The notes: generated from the letters alone by a model not told the origin. 63,809 bases of DNA from CBFGRV01 sp965651265 (GCA_965651265.1 CBFGRV010000019.1:1-63809); one strand, 5' to 3'; shown: positions 8,355-17,566, counted from the first letter of the stretch. Numbers and translations: made by a program.

Positions 8355-10550
8355 TCAACGCGCCAGCGGATCGGGCCGTAGCTGGAAGTGGAGGACCTTG
8401 CTCGAGGTCCCCTTCCCGCCTTCCATGTGGAAGGGTGCGCGAGTGCTCACGGTGGCCCAGAGGCCGCGGCCTTTCCAGCCTGCATCCGGATCATCGATCC
8501 GTCCATCCATCCATTTGGTATAGAACCCGAGCGGGTAGGGGACCCGAAGCACGACCCACTCTCCTTCGTGCAGAACCAGGAGCCCCTCGGCGTGATTGCC
8601 CGTGCTGATAGGCACGTTCTCACCCAGGCCCAGCGTGTTGTACCAATCCACCCAGGCATAGTAGCTGCCCTCTCCGCTTCCACCGGATGTGACGCCGCCT
8701 AGCTGCGGCACGGGCTCCTCGTAAAACGTCCACCCCTCTGGGCAGTGCTGCCCAGTGGCTTCCGGACCGTTCAGCGGGCCCTGGCACTTGCGACGATCGA
8801 AGCTGGCCAGATGGCCGCTAGCCAGCGCCGCCCACACGACTCCATCGCGATCCACATCCATACCGCGAGGTGAGAAGGCCACGGTTTCTACCTCGGGATG
8901 GTCATAGGGCACTTCGTACACTTCGGCCAGTGCGGTCTCCGGTGGATTCGGTCCCGGATCTAGCCGCACGACGGCCCCTGGGAAGCCCAGAACCGATCCC
9001 CATACGCTGCCATCGGGCAGTGGGGTGACGGCATAGAACGCTGCGCCGTACCGCTTGTCCTTTGAAGGATCCACGGGTTCGTTCGGCTCCACATACTCAT
9101 CCCTCTGGCCGTTACCGTTCGTATCCATGATGAGCGCCGTCCATCCCTGCGAAGCCGCAGCGTCGCCTGTCTCGAGGAACTGCTTCGTATCGAGCCATCC
9201 GACCACCTGGCCGCCACCGCTCGTCCACAATGTGTTGTTGTCGTCGAGGGCGAACATCAGATGGTGCGTCGAAAAGCACGTGGGGATGTTCACGAGCTCG
9301 TCCGTGGCCGGGTCGTACACGGCCAGGTGCCGGTAGGACTCGTTGAGCGGAAAGAGTCGGGCGGACGGATGATCGGATCCTTCCTTACAGAAGTCCAGGT
9401 TCTCCGACGGTCGAACCCGCGACGTGAGCCAGACGCGCCCTTCGGAATCGATCATCGGGTTGTGGATATTCGTCTTGCTATCCCAGATCGGCTCGTCGCC
9501 CCAATACGGTGAGCCGGCCATGACCTCGCCGCCGGCCGACGGGGTCGACGGATCATCCGGATGAACCGGGATGCGGCCTGCCGTGTGCGTGACGGGATCG
9601 AGGACGGGCACGTAATCCGAACTGGCCTCCAACGCGCCGTAGAGCTTGCCGTACGCATTCACGGTCGGGTTCCGCCGGTCGGTGGAAACGACGTCGTGCA
9701 GATAAGATTTCGGGTCGGCCCAGTCCCACATCGTGATCACAACATTTCGCTCGATCCCTTCTGGTCGAGGCGGCGCCGGCGGTACTTCACCGGCAGCGAT
9801 CCGATCCGTCCAGTCCGCGAACATCTCGAGGGCCGCATCCCGGCCGAGGAGGTTCAGGCCGTACATCATGGCGCCGCCTGCCTGGCCGGACTGCAGGCGT
9901 CGCTCCCAGGCGGCTTCGGAGGAGGCGAAATCGCCGAGGGTCTCCGGAATGTGCCGCGTCCCGATGCTTCCGAGCTGGTGGCATGCCGTGCAAAGCCCCG
10001 ATTTGAGGATGCGCAGAAACTGGGCCTGATTCTTCATCTCCGGGGAGATGCCGTTGCCCGTCGGGCCTGTACCCGGAAAGGCGCTTTCTGGAGGCACGTT
10101 GAGCAGAGAGAGCCAGTAGCCCGCCGGATAATACTCAGCCGCGGCCGCAGGCGTCGGTGCCGGCACAGCCTCCAGATCCGCCGTATCGCCGGGCCGGAGC
10201 TGCAGCTTCGGGGAGTCGACGAGTCCGTATCCCCGAACCCAGACGTCGTAGGTCGCCTCCGGAAGATCGGGGAGTACGTAGTGACCCTCATCATCGGTCA
10301 CCACGATTTTCGCGTACCTCGTAGGAAGATCCGACGTCTCCGCGATCACCCAGACGCCGGCTTCGGGACCGTTCGGCCCGGCAACCGTGCCGCTGATGTC
10401 GCCCTCATCTGCCGGCGCATGAGGCGAGGGACGGTTCGTGCAGGATGCGAGCAGCAGGATCGCAGCCGCGAATGCGAGGGTTTGCGTCGCCGGCCTAATA
10501 GAGTGAGTGAGGCGGATGGAGATCGGATCGGTAAGCTCCTTGAGCATCAT
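8355..10550 (-). CDS. Lipoprotein with one heme-c motif and beta-propeller
   Basis: The 731-residue product has a lipoprotein signal (LLLASC, Cys37). A carboxypeptidase-regulatory-like beta-sandwich follows at ~51-130 (ISGTVAGPNGPEAGVWV, DDEGHYVLPDLP). A cytochrome-c-like segment carries CTACH at 187-191. A long repeat region (~280-720) has NHL/virginiamycin-B-lyase-like propeller blades (DSEGRVWLTSR, ALDDNNTLWTSGGG, DRDGVVWAAL). It is therefore probably an outer-membrane or periplasm-anchored redox protein or heme-dependent enzyme. It is divergent from a multicopper oxidase and a cupredoxin-like protein, which suggests joint electron transfer or oxidation of an extracellular substrate. The heme motif and propeller are seen; the substrate is not known. 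Only one CxxCH is present, so it would be a mono-heme protein. Confidence 0.85.
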   Translation of the reverse strand: MMLKELTDPISIRLTHSIRPATQTLAFAAAILLLASCTNRPSPHAPADEGDISGTVAGPNGPEAGVWVIAETSDLPTRYAKIVVTDDEGHYVLPDLPEATYDVWVRGYGLVDSPKLQLRPGDTADLEAVPAPTPAAAAEYYPAGYWLSLLNVPPESAFPGTGPTGNGISPEMKNQAQFLRILKSGLCTACHQLGSIGTRHIPETLGDFASSEAAWERRLQSGQAGGAMMYGLNLLGRDAALEMFADWTDRIAAGEVPPAPPRPEGIERNVVITMWDWADPKSYLHDVVSTDRRNPTVNAYGKLYGALEASSDYVPVLDPVTHTAGRIPVHPDDPSTPSAGGEVMAGSPYWGDEPIWDSKTNIHNPMIDSEGRVWLTSRVRPSENLDFCKEGSDHPSARLFPLNESYRHLAVYDPATDELVNIPTCFSTHHLMFALDDNNTLWTSGGGQVVGWLDTKQFLETGDAAASQGWTALIMDTNGNGQRDEYVEPNEPVDPSKDKRYGAAFYAVTPLPDGSVWGSVLGFPGAVVRLDPGPNPPETALAEVYEVPYDHPEVETVAFSPRGMDVDRDGVVWAALASGHLASFDRRKCQGPLNGPEATGQHCPEGWTFYEEPVPQLGGVTSGGSGEGSYYAWVDWYNTLGLGENVPISTGNHAEGLLVLHEGEWVVLRVPYPLGFYTKWMDGRIDDPDAGWKGRGLWATVSTRAPFHMEGGKGTSSKVLHFQLRPDPLAR

Positions 10551-10597
10551 GCGGTGCGAAATGCATCGAGTGCGTGTACAGGTCAGTGGAGCCAGGG

Positions 10598-10612
10598 CGC
10601 CGGATTCCGGCG
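10598..10612. promoter_or_regulatory. Inverted repeat in divergent promoter region
   Basis: CGCCGG-ATT-CCGGCG is a perfect dyad in the 243-base gap between the divergently transcribed heme-propeller lipoprotein and multicopper oxidase genes. Its position would suit an operator shared by both. The symmetry is seen; the function is inference. Confidence 0.25.
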
Positions 10613-10793
10613 ACCATGAAATCTACGTAGCCCGAGTGTGGCGATCCACCACGCATCACTGGGCGCCATGTCCGGTTTTTCCGCCCCAATACGTATCTAT
10701 AGAGAAGGATGATCGACAATACCCTATGACTGCGTACGCGCATGTGATTGAATCGATGTGGCCGAGTGGGGGCGTATTCCTCCGCACGGTCGC

Positions 10794-12251
10794 ATGAGTG
10801 GACCGTTGCAATCTGAAGTCCCGAAGGCGCTAACGGCTCTTTCGCTCTCGTTCATGGCGTTTTGGACCCTCGGTATAGCGGACGTCGCAGCACAGAGCGC
10901 GATAGTTGAGGGCCGGGAGCCTCCTTCCATCCACACGCATGGATTACCACGACTGGAAGATCGCGCGCCGGGTGCTGCCATCGTCGAAGTCGATCTGGTG
11001 GCGGCGACCGCCCACCTCGAACTCTTGCCGGGAAGGTCAAGCGATGTCTTCGCCTACAATGGCAGCGTTCCCGGGCCGCTTCTCGAAGTAACGGAAGGGG
11101 ACAGCCTGATCATTCATGTACGTAATGACCTGCCCGAGGCGACCACGATCCACTGGCACGGGCTCCATATTCCGTTCGTTGCCGACGGCAGCCCTTTCCA
11201 TCCCATCGAACCAGGGGGAAGCTTCACCTACGCCTTCCGCATACCCACGGGATCGGCAGGTACATACTGGTATCATCCCCATCCGGATCATCGTGCGGCC
11301 TATCAGGTGGGCATGGGCCTCTTCGGCGCCATCATCGTGCGCGATCCAAACGATCCGTTGCCGCCGCTTGCCGAACACGTTCTCGTGCTGTCTGATAATC
11401 GGTTCCGGGATGATGGAAGCATCGATTTTCCGGAAGCGGGGACTCGCGTGGCCGAGATGGATGAGCTGAACGGGCGTGAGGGAGACGTGATCTTTGTCGG
11501 CAGCGAGATCCTTCCGACGCTGTCGATCCGTGCGGGTGAGGTGCAGCGATGGCGCATCGTCAATGCGTCCGGCGCTCGAATCTACCGTCTGGCCCTCGAC
11601 GGCCATTCGCTGCTTCACGTCGGCAGTGACGGCGGGCTCTTTGAGCATCCCGTCGAGGTCGACGAGATCCTCCTCGCGAATGGAGAACGAGTCGAGCTGC
11701 TCGTGCGCGGCACCGGCGAGCCGGGCAGTCGCGCGGTTCTGAAAGCGCTGCCGTACGATCGCTACATGGCCCGGGGCCGACCAGATAGCTGGAACGAGCC
11801 CAGAGAAATTTTAACGCTTCGATACACTGACGATCCGCCAGTCGAGCCGATCGATATTCCGGGGGTGCTGCGGCGAATCGATGCGTTACCGATCGCGGAC
11901 GCCGACACGTCGCGCACGATCCTGCTGCAGCAAGGCCGGATCAACGGGAAGACGATGGACATGGGCCGCGTCGATGAGCAGGCCTCCCTGGGCGCCACCG
12001 AAATCTGGGAGGTTGAGAACCTCGTCGGAATGGATCATCCATTCCACCTGCACGGCTTCCAGTTTCAGGTCCTCGACCGAAACGGCATCCCGGAGCCGCA
12101 GCCCATGTGGAAGGACACGGTGAATCTCCCCGCATTTGGCCGTGCACGTTTCATCGTCCGATTCGATGATTTTGCTGGCAAATGGATGTTTCATTGCCAC
12201 ATTCTCGATCATGAGGATCAGGGCATGATGAGCATCCTTCAGGTCGAATGA
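10794..12251 (+). CDS. Secreted multicopper oxidase
   Basis: The 485-residue product starts at the ATG at 10794, which gives a clean signal peptide (ALTALSLSFMAFWTLGIADVAAQS). A GTG lies 36 bases upstream. All four copper-binding motifs are present: HWHG (120-123), YHPHPDH (160-166), HPFHLHG and HCHILDHEDQGM near the C-terminus. The last gives the type-1 Cys with a Met axial ligand, so a complete mono- and trinuclear copper set. The three cupredoxin domains fit laccase/CueO/bilirubin-oxidase-like enzymes, which couple four one-electron oxidations to O2 reduction. No Met-rich CueO insert is obvious, so a copper-efflux role is not favoured. It is followed after 66 bases by a cupredoxin-like secreted protein, a likely operon partner. 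Confidence 0.93.
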   Translation: MSGPLQSEVPKALTALSLSFMAFWTLGIADVAAQSAIVEGREPPSIHTHGLPRLEDRAPGAAIVEVDLVAATAHLELLPGRSSDVFAYNGSVPGPLLEVTEGDSLIIHVRNDLPEATTIHWHGLHIPFVADGSPFHPIEPGGSFTYAFRIPTGSAGTYWYHPHPDHRAAYQVGMGLFGAIIVRDPNDPLPPLAEHVLVLSDNRFRDDGSIDFPEAGTRVAEMDELNGREGDVIFVGSEILPTLSIRAGEVQRWRIVNASGARIYRLALDGHSLLHVGSDGGLFEHPVEVDEILLANGERVELLVRGTGEPGSRAVLKALPYDRYMARGRPDSWNEPREILTLRYTDDPPVEPIDIPGVLRRIDALPIADADTSRTILLQQGRINGKTMDMGRVDEQASLGATEIWEVENLVGMDHPFHLHGFQFQVLDRNGIPEPQPMWKDTVNLPAFGRARFIVRFDDFAGKWMFHCHILDHEDQGMMSILQVE

Positions 12252-12317
12252 TCGGGTAGCGCGCGATTGAAAGTCACAGTGCATCACGATCCAAACCATC
12301 AACCAAACACGAGTGCC

Positions 12318-13250
12318 ATGCTTGCCTCAGGACTTCGCCTCGTTCGGTATTGCATCCTGCTGACCCTACTTTCACTGCCGGTCTCCATGCGGGCGGCCTT
12401 CTCCCAGGCCGCCGATGCGCCGCCGGATGCGGATGTCGTCGAGATTACGGCCACCGACTATGCCTTTCGTGCTCCGAGTGAGATTGCATCCGGCTGGAAT
12501 ACTATCCGCTTTTCGAACGAGGGAGAGGAGCCCCATTTCGTGCTAATGTCGCGTCTACCGGAAGGCAAGACCCTCGACGACTACGAAACGGAGATATCGC
12601 AGCCGTTCAATGAGGTCTGGATGGCGCTGCTCGAGGGGAAGGTGGATCGACAAGGCGCCTTCGAGATGCTTGGCGGAGTCATCCCGGAATGGTATCCAAC
12701 CCTTACGTTCATGGGAGGTCCGGGCTACGTCGCCCCGGGGCGGGAAGTGCAGGCCACGTTCCGCTTGGAGCCGGGGGATTACGTGCTCGAGTGTTACATG
12801 AAAACGGAAGACGGCGCGGTCCACTTCATGGAGGGAATGCTCCGACCGATGACGGTGACCGACGCGGCATCGAGCGGGGCTCCGCCGAAGGCCGACGTGC
12901 GCATTACATTATCCAACTTCGAGATGCAGGTCGATGGCGCTCTTGGGGCTGGTGAACGAACGTTTGCCGTACACGTCGAGGAGAACCCGGAGGCGGGCTT
13001 CGGCCACAATGTGCACCTGGCCCGGCTGGACGACGAAACCACAAGCGACGACATCGTGCAGTGGATGGACTGGTTCAATACGGAGGGAGCGCGTACGCCG
13101 GCTCCGGCGGAATTCTTGGGCGGCGTGCACCTCATGCCGGTCGGGAGCACGGCCTACTTTACGGCGGATCTGAAGCCCGGCCGCTACCTGCTGGTCTCCG
13201 AGTACACCGGGCACCGGGGCGTGCTCCACGAGTTCACGGTGGCACCGTAG
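12318..13250 (+). CDS. Secreted protein with two cupredoxin-like domains
   Basis: The 310-residue product starts at the ATG at 12318 and has a signal peptide (LRLVRYCILLTLLSLPVSM, then AFSQA). The mature protein has two beta-sandwich halves (about 40-180 and 190-310). Each contains a pattern like plastocyanin/azurin (GWNTIRFSNEGEEPHFVLM; GAGERTFAVHVEEN), and each ends in a strand with Gly-Tyr (GDYVLECYMKTEDG; GRYLLVSEYTGHRG). The first half has His, Cys and Met in roughly cupredoxin-like order (PHF, LECYM, HFM). The second has His but no matching Cys, so it may not bind copper. It lies directly downstream of the multicopper oxidase, so it may be an electron donor, a copper-delivery protein or a substrate-binding partner. 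Confidence 0.7.
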   Translation: MLASGLRLVRYCILLTLLSLPVSMRAAFSQAADAPPDADVVEITATDYAFRAPSEIASGWNTIRFSNEGEEPHFVLMSRLPEGKTLDDYETEISQPFNEVWMALLEGKVDRQGAFEMLGGVIPEWYPTLTFMGGPGYVAPGREVQATFRLEPGDYVLECYMKTEDGAVHFMEGMLRPMTVTDAASSGAPPKADVRITLSNFEMQVDGALGAGERTFAVHVEENPEAGFGHNVHLARLDDETTSDDIVQWMDWFNTEGARTPAPAEFLGGVHLMPVGSTAYFTADLKPGRYLLVSEYTGHRGVLHEFTVAP

Positions 13251-13409
13251 ATACACGCAGTATGCGTCGCGGGACTGAATTTCTTTCTCGAGAAGGGGTT
13301 ACGGTTTCCGGGGAACGCGGAGGCTTTTCTGATCTCGGGGATCTCCTACGTTGTTGGCGCTCTCGCCTACGCTGGTGATGTGCTTACCGGACGATCGGCC
13401 CGAACGTGA
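13251..13409 (+). pseudogene. Possible gene remnant in frame after the cupredoxin stop
   Basis: After the TAG ending the cupredoxin-like gene, the same frame stays open for about 50 codons to TGA at 13407-13409. It encodes a protein-like, partly hydrophobic stretch (FLEKGLRFPGNAEAF, then ISYVVGALAYAGDVL). There is no ATG, GTG or TTG start in it. It could be the decayed tail of an older gene, a stop-codon mutation of a longer protein, or chance. Hydrophobicity and codon choice look coding-like; nothing more can be said. Confidence 0.25.
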
Positions 13410-13436
13410 TAGCTCGCCCGTAGGGCATCTTAGAGC

Positions 13437-14333
13437 TTACCCGAAGATGTCGTTCAGCAGCGCCCCGAGGCGATACCCGGCCCGCGCCACGGCCTCGGCG
13501 GCCGTTCGCTGGACCATCTCCGAATAGGCGTTGGTTGGCGGCAGCCCGCGCTCAATTTCCACGTAGGCGGACGTCGCCGCAATCCGAAATCCTTCGGCCG
13601 CCCAGGCCTCGTATTCAAACGTAATCGTGTCAGGTTGCGGGTACGCAACCATCAACTCGTCAGCGATGCGTCGGGCCCGGGCCACATCCGACTCACCGAT
13701 CTCCAACTCATACGCCTCCGTCAGCGCCCGATCCCAATACCAGTGCAGATCATCATCGCCCCCCAGGCTGAAGAGATTGCCTCCGCGGTCTCCATCGGGC
13801 TCCAGCGCCGTGACGCGCGCACTCGTGTGCAGAGGCTGATGCAGGTCGCCGACCAGGTGCTCGATCCACGCAATAAAAACGGCCATCTGAGCCTTCGGGA
13901 TGATGTCGACACGCGCGAGGCGCTCGAGCCGAAACAGCCGCTCGACCACGTTCCGCTCCTCCGGATGCAGATCTTCCCGAATGCGATACCCGGTGGGAGT
14001 CTCCTCCCAGAAGATGTTCGTGTAGTGCCAGTTGCCGTGATGATAGCGTGCGTACCGCTCGGGGCGGTTGCGATCGCGCACGAGATCCGGCCAGTAGGCG
14101 GCCCGCATGAAGTGGATCATCGCGGCATGCTCGCCGGAAGCCGGGCGCAGATCGAGCAGCCCCGACGCCGGCGGAGCGCTCGCCAGAATTTCAGACACCC
14201 TCGCCCTGGCCTCCGGCGTCATCTGTTGCCAGGCGATGTACGCCACGACCATATGGCCCGTCTGATCCCAGGCACGCGCCTGAAGGGTCAGACTCGAGGC
14301 GAGTAAGACGAGCGCTAGGGTTCGCTTCAACAT
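13437..14333 (-). CDS. S1/P1 family nuclease
   Basis: The 298-residue product starts at the ATG at 14333; longer upstream frames are not credible because this start gives a signal peptide cut just before AWDQTGH. In S1/P1 zinc nucleases the mature N-terminal Trp and the following His are metal ligands, and both are present. Other family motifs are seen in order: HFMRAAYWPD, NWHYTN, WIEHLVGDLHQPLH, DRGGN and LHWYWD. Together these supply the ligands of the three-zinc site. The enzyme would hydrolyse single-stranded DNA/RNA or 3'-nucleotides outside the cytoplasm, for nutrient scavenging. It is divergent from an amidohydrolase with a 292-base gap. Confidence 0.92.
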   Translation of the reverse strand: MLKRTLALVLLASSLTLQARAWDQTGHMVVAYIAWQQMTPEARARVSEILASAPPASGLLDLRPASGEHAAMIHFMRAAYWPDLVRDRNRPERYARYHHGNWHYTNIFWEETPTGYRIREDLHPEERNVVERLFRLERLARVDIIPKAQMAVFIAWIEHLVGDLHQPLHTSARVTALEPDGDRGGNLFSLGGDDDLHWYWDRALTEAYELEIGESDVARARRIADELMVAYPQPDTITFEYEAWAAEGFRIAATSAYVEIERGLPPTNAYSEMVQRTAAEAVARAGYRLGALLNDIFG

Positions 14334-14625
14334 ATTCAGGTGCCGCGAACGGCAAGCGGCCGTTCGTCGGCGCTCAGCCACTTGTGCAACTCGCGGAGGC
14401 GCCACTCTTCGGGGGTCGGGATTCGGGGAGGCGAGTAAGCGGGATCGGACACGTCTATGAAGATCGCCAGGGTGCGAGGTCGGCGGTAATATACAAAACT
14501 CGTCGAGACGGACGCTCGACGTGAGTGTGTCGATTAGACCAAGACGGTGCCGCGCCCGAATATTTGTCCTTACTTTAGAGCGAAGTTTGGGTGTTCCACC
14601 GTTCATCGAATGTCGACGTCACGCT

Positions 14626-15858
14626 ATGGTGGGATTCGTCCTATCGGCCATGATCTTGTTCACAGCCTTCGCGCAGCCAGCCCAGGAGTTCGAGCTCCTC
14701 ATCAAGCACGGCCACGTGATCGATCCGAAGAACGGGATCGATGAGGTGATGGACGTGGCCATCGCCGATGGAAGGATTGCCGCCGTTCGTCGAGACATCC
14801 CACCGGAGAGCGCCGACACCGTCGTGGATGCGTCCGGGCTGTACGTCACGCCGGGCTTGATCGACATGCACGTTCACGTCTTTCACGGCACGGAGCCGGA
14901 CGCCTACCTGAGCAACAGCTTCACGAGCGTGCAGCCGGACGCGTTCACATTTCGCTCGGGCGTGACCACGGCGGTCGACGTGGGCAGCGCCGGGTGGCGC
15001 AATATCGAGACGTTCATCGAGCAGACGGTCCGGCACTCGGAGACCCGCATCCTCGCCTTTCTGAACATCGTGGGTCATGGCATGAAGGGTGGGCAGATCG
15101 AACAGAATCTGTCGGATATGGAGCCGGAGCGCACGGCCGAGGCGGCAAGTCAGTTTTCCGATGTCGTCGTCGGCATCAAGCTGGCGCATTTCGACGGACC
15201 CGACTGGACCCCCACGGATCGTGCGGTCGAAGCCGGCCGCCTCGCCGATCTGCCCGTGATGATCGATTTCGGCCGGGCCGAGCCTCCGCTTTCCCTGGAA
15301 ACCCTGTTCTTCGAGCATCTAAGACCCGGCGACATCTTCACGCATGCCTACGGAAACGTGTCGCGGCGCGAATCCATCGTCGAAGCGGGCCGGCTCCGAC
15401 CCTTTGTTCTCGACGCGCAGAAGCGAGGCATCATTTTCGACGTGGGCCATGGTGGATCGAGTTTTGCGTACGCCGTGGCCGTTCCCGCGACGGGCGCCGG
15501 ATTCTGGCCGGATGTAATCAGCACCGACCTTCACGCCGAGAGCATAAACGCCGGGATGAAAGACTTCGCAAATGTGATGTCGAAGTTCTTGCTGCTCGGG
15601 ATGCCGCTTCGTGACGTTATCCGCGCCACGACGTGGGGTCCGGCGCAGGCCATCGGCCGCCCCGAATTGGGCCATCTCGACATCGGAGCCCCTGCCGATG
15701 TGGCTGTTCTGAGGCTACGCGAGGGCGAGTTCGGATTCACCGACTCCCGCGGCTTTCGACTTCCCGCGAGCGAACGGCTGGAGGCCGAATTGACGTTGCG
15801 TGCTGGGAAAGTGGTCTGGGATCTGAACGGCCTCACGCGACCTCTGTTTGCGAAATGA
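14626..15858 (+). CDS. Deacetylase-like amidohydrolase (metallohydrolase)
   Basis: The 410-residue product starts at the ATG at 14626, giving a probable signal peptide (GFVLSAMILFTAFAQPAQ). It has the composite beta-sandwich plus TIM-barrel layout of cyclic amidohydrolases: a strand-rich start (LIKHGHVIDPKNGID), PGLIDMHVHV with His82 and His84, IKLAHF supplying the possible bridging Lys, THAYGN and STDLHAES for further ligands, and a closing sandwich (GAPADVAVLRL). It resembles the amidohydrolase/deacetylase group often annotated near dihydroorotase and adenine deaminase. The substrate is not evident; the predicted export argues against a nucleotide-pathway role. It ends 6 bases from the convergent glycosyltransferase. 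Confidence 0.85.
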   Translation: MVGFVLSAMILFTAFAQPAQEFELLIKHGHVIDPKNGIDEVMDVAIADGRIAAVRRDIPPESADTVVDASGLYVTPGLIDMHVHVFHGTEPDAYLSNSFTSVQPDAFTFRSGVTTAVDVGSAGWRNIETFIEQTVRHSETRILAFLNIVGHGMKGGQIEQNLSDMEPERTAEAASQFSDVVVGIKLAHFDGPDWTPTDRAVEAGRLADLPVMIDFGRAEPPLSLETLFFEHLRPGDIFTHAYGNVSRRESIVEAGRLRPFVLDAQKRGIIFDVGHGGSSFAYAVAVPATGAGFWPDVISTDLHAESINAGMKDFANVMSKFLLLGMPLRDVIRATTWGPAQAIGRPELGHLDIGAPADVAVLRLREGEFGFTDSRGFRLPASERLEAELTLRAGKVVWDLNGLTRPLFAK

Positions 15859-15864
15859 ACCGGC

Positions 15865-17382
15865 TCAGCGACGGATGCTCGCGACGCGCTCGCCCCAGAA
15901 CTCTCTGAAATCCCTCTGAGGATTCTCACAAAGATAGACGCCCGTGCCCCGCTCCCTGGCGTACGGCGTTTCCACGGTACCGATCAACCGGATGTCGGCA
16001 AAGAGGGAATCGACATCAACTCCCAACTCATCATTCACATAGATGAGCGTATTCACGCCGCGCGGCAGCGTCGCGGGCAACCAGAGCCGATAGCTATCAC
16101 TGAAACTGATCGGCTCGGGAAGGTGGGGCGCGAAGCGGGCGATCGCACCGGCCTGGCCGTAATTTTCGGCATAGATTATCGCACGGTCAGGTTCGGCGGC
16201 CGCCTGATAACCCTGCATCGCTAGCCCGGCGAGCTCCTCCCATCCCAGCATGTCGGCATAATCCTGCGGCAGATCGCGCACCCTGCCGTCCTCCCATCGA
16301 AGTGGGGCGTCGATACCCGTGCGATCGACAAATGCCCGTCCATACGCGACCATTTCTTGGACTGACAAATAGGGTATCGAGAACGGGGAGATGGAGACGG
16401 CGAGGATGACGGCTAAGCCGAAGAGGCCAACTTGAAGGTATCGCCGCGCGCGGAGCTCCAGCCACCTCGCGCCGGCCGCAAACAGGGCCGGGTAGAGACC
16501 CAAGGTGTAATAACTTTTTCCTCCGAGCACCAGGAGCAAGAAGAAGACGGCCACGCACGTCCAGCCGACGACCCTGTATTCCCTACCCACGGGTCGAAAT
16601 AGAAAGACGAGACCGACCACCCACACCCAGACCACGGGAAGGTGAATCAAGAACTGCTCGAGGATGAAATCATGGGGCTTTACGTTGACGAGCTGCGTCG
16701 ACCGCAGCACCCCAAAGTGCTCGATCACCGGAAAGCCGTGGGCGATTTGCCAGATCAGATTCGGTAGCACCACGACAGAGGCTACGGCAAGCCCCATGTA
16801 AAAGGCCCGGGTCCGGAACACGCGACGATGCGGCGTGAGCAGAAGGCCCGTGACCATCCCCAAAATGAGGAAAGCCACCGAGTACTTGTTCATCAAACCG
16901 ACTCCCACCACCAGCCCGACGGCCACAAGCCAACGTTCGTTGGATGTATTCAGATGGCGGAGACCAAGGAGGAGTATGATCGTCCAGATGAGGACGTCGA
17001 CGATCACGGGCTGGAATAGCACACCTGTTCGGAGGAGCGCCGGCGACAGCAGGGTGCAGAGGCACGCCATGATGATGCCCGGCAATCCGCCGCCGATTTC
17101 GCGGGCGATCAAGCCGGTGACGACGACGAGAAGTGCGCCCAGGAGAGCGGGAATCCATCGGACGGTCCAGATGCCGGTGCCTGGCACGATATCCGCAATC
17201 AGCCCCAGGAACCCGATCACGGGTGGATTCGACCAGTAGCCCAGCGCCGGGTGGTCCCCCATCGCGAGGTAGAGCAGCTCGTCGCGATGGAATCCCCACG
17301 CGCCGTCTACGGCGCCGTGAAGTACAATGCTGGCGACGGCAAATCCGAGAAGCCAGGGGCCCGTCGAGTCAAAGTAGCGCAT
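15865..17382 (-). CDS. GT39-type polytopic glycosyltransferase
   Basis: The 505-residue product has about 9-11 membrane helices in the first 380 residues and a soluble C-terminal domain of ~140. The first periplasmic loop has the acidic motif and pattern typical of the ArnT/PMT (GT39/GT83) family: HRDELLYLAMGDHPALGYW, where the DE pair is the expected catalytic or metal-site acid. Such enzymes move a sugar from a polyprenyl phosphate to lipid or protein at the periplasmic face. The acceptor is unknown. It is monocistronic as far as seen, with tRNA-Ala next to its 5' end on the same strand. Confidence 0.85.
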   Translation of the reverse strand: MRYFDSTGPWLLGFAVASIVLHGAVDGAWGFHRDELLYLAMGDHPALGYWSNPPVIGFLGLIADIVPGTGIWTVRWIPALLGALLVVVTGLIAREIGGGLPGIIMACLCTLLSPALLRTGVLFQPVIVDVLIWTIILLLGLRHLNTSNERWLVAVGLVVGVGLMNKYSVAFLILGMVTGLLLTPHRRVFRTRAFYMGLAVASVVVLPNLIWQIAHGFPVIEHFGVLRSTQLVNVKPHDFILEQFLIHLPVVWVWVVGLVFLFRPVGREYRVVGWTCVAVFFLLLVLGGKSYYTLGLYPALFAAGARWLELRARRYLQVGLFGLAVILAVSISPFSIPYLSVQEMVAYGRAFVDRTGIDAPLRWEDGRVRDLPQDYADMLGWEELAGLAMQGYQAAAEPDRAIIYAENYGQAGAIARFAPHLPEPISFSDSYRLWLPATLPRGVNTLIYVNDELGVDVDSLFADIRLIGTVETPYARERGTGVYLCENPQRDFREFWGERVASIRR

Positions 17383-17448
17383 CTTGCGCGTAACGTGTTG
17401 ACGTGATGAGAGTTGGGCCTACGGGCGCAATGGCATCCCATCAAAATG

Positions 17449-17481
17449 AAAAAGCCCACTTCTTGAGGAGAAGAAGCAGGC
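17449..17481 (-). terminator. Intrinsic terminator after tRNA-Ala
   Basis: On the minus strand GCCTGCTTCTT pairs with AAGAAGTGGGC over 11 positions (two wobble pairs), closes a short loop, and is followed by TTTTT. It lies just downstream of the tRNA gene 3' end, so it terminates that transcript. Confidence 0.8.
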
Positions 17482-17493
17482 CTCATTATGGTG

Positions 17494-17566
17494 TGGAGCT
17501 AAGCGGAGTCGAACCGCTGACCTCTGCAGTGCGATTGCAGCGCTCTACCAGCTGAGCTATAGCCCC
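17494..17566 (-). tRNA. tRNA-Ala (anticodon CGC)
   Basis: The 73-base sequence folds as a complete cloverleaf. The acceptor GGGGCTA pairs with TAGCTCC (one G-T), the D stem is GCTC/GAGC, the anticodon stem CTGCA/TGCAG encloses loop ATCGCAC, and the T arm AGCGG/CCGCT encloses TTCGACT. Discriminator base is A. CCA is not encoded. The anticodon CGC reads GCG codons, so the amino acid is alanine. Confidence 0.95.

Noticed and set aside
9561..10619. Long plus-strand frame (352 codons) inside the heme-propeller gene
   Set aside because: It lies antisense to a protein with clear motifs. Composition is Arg-rich and lacks any domain, as expected of a GC-rich shadow frame.
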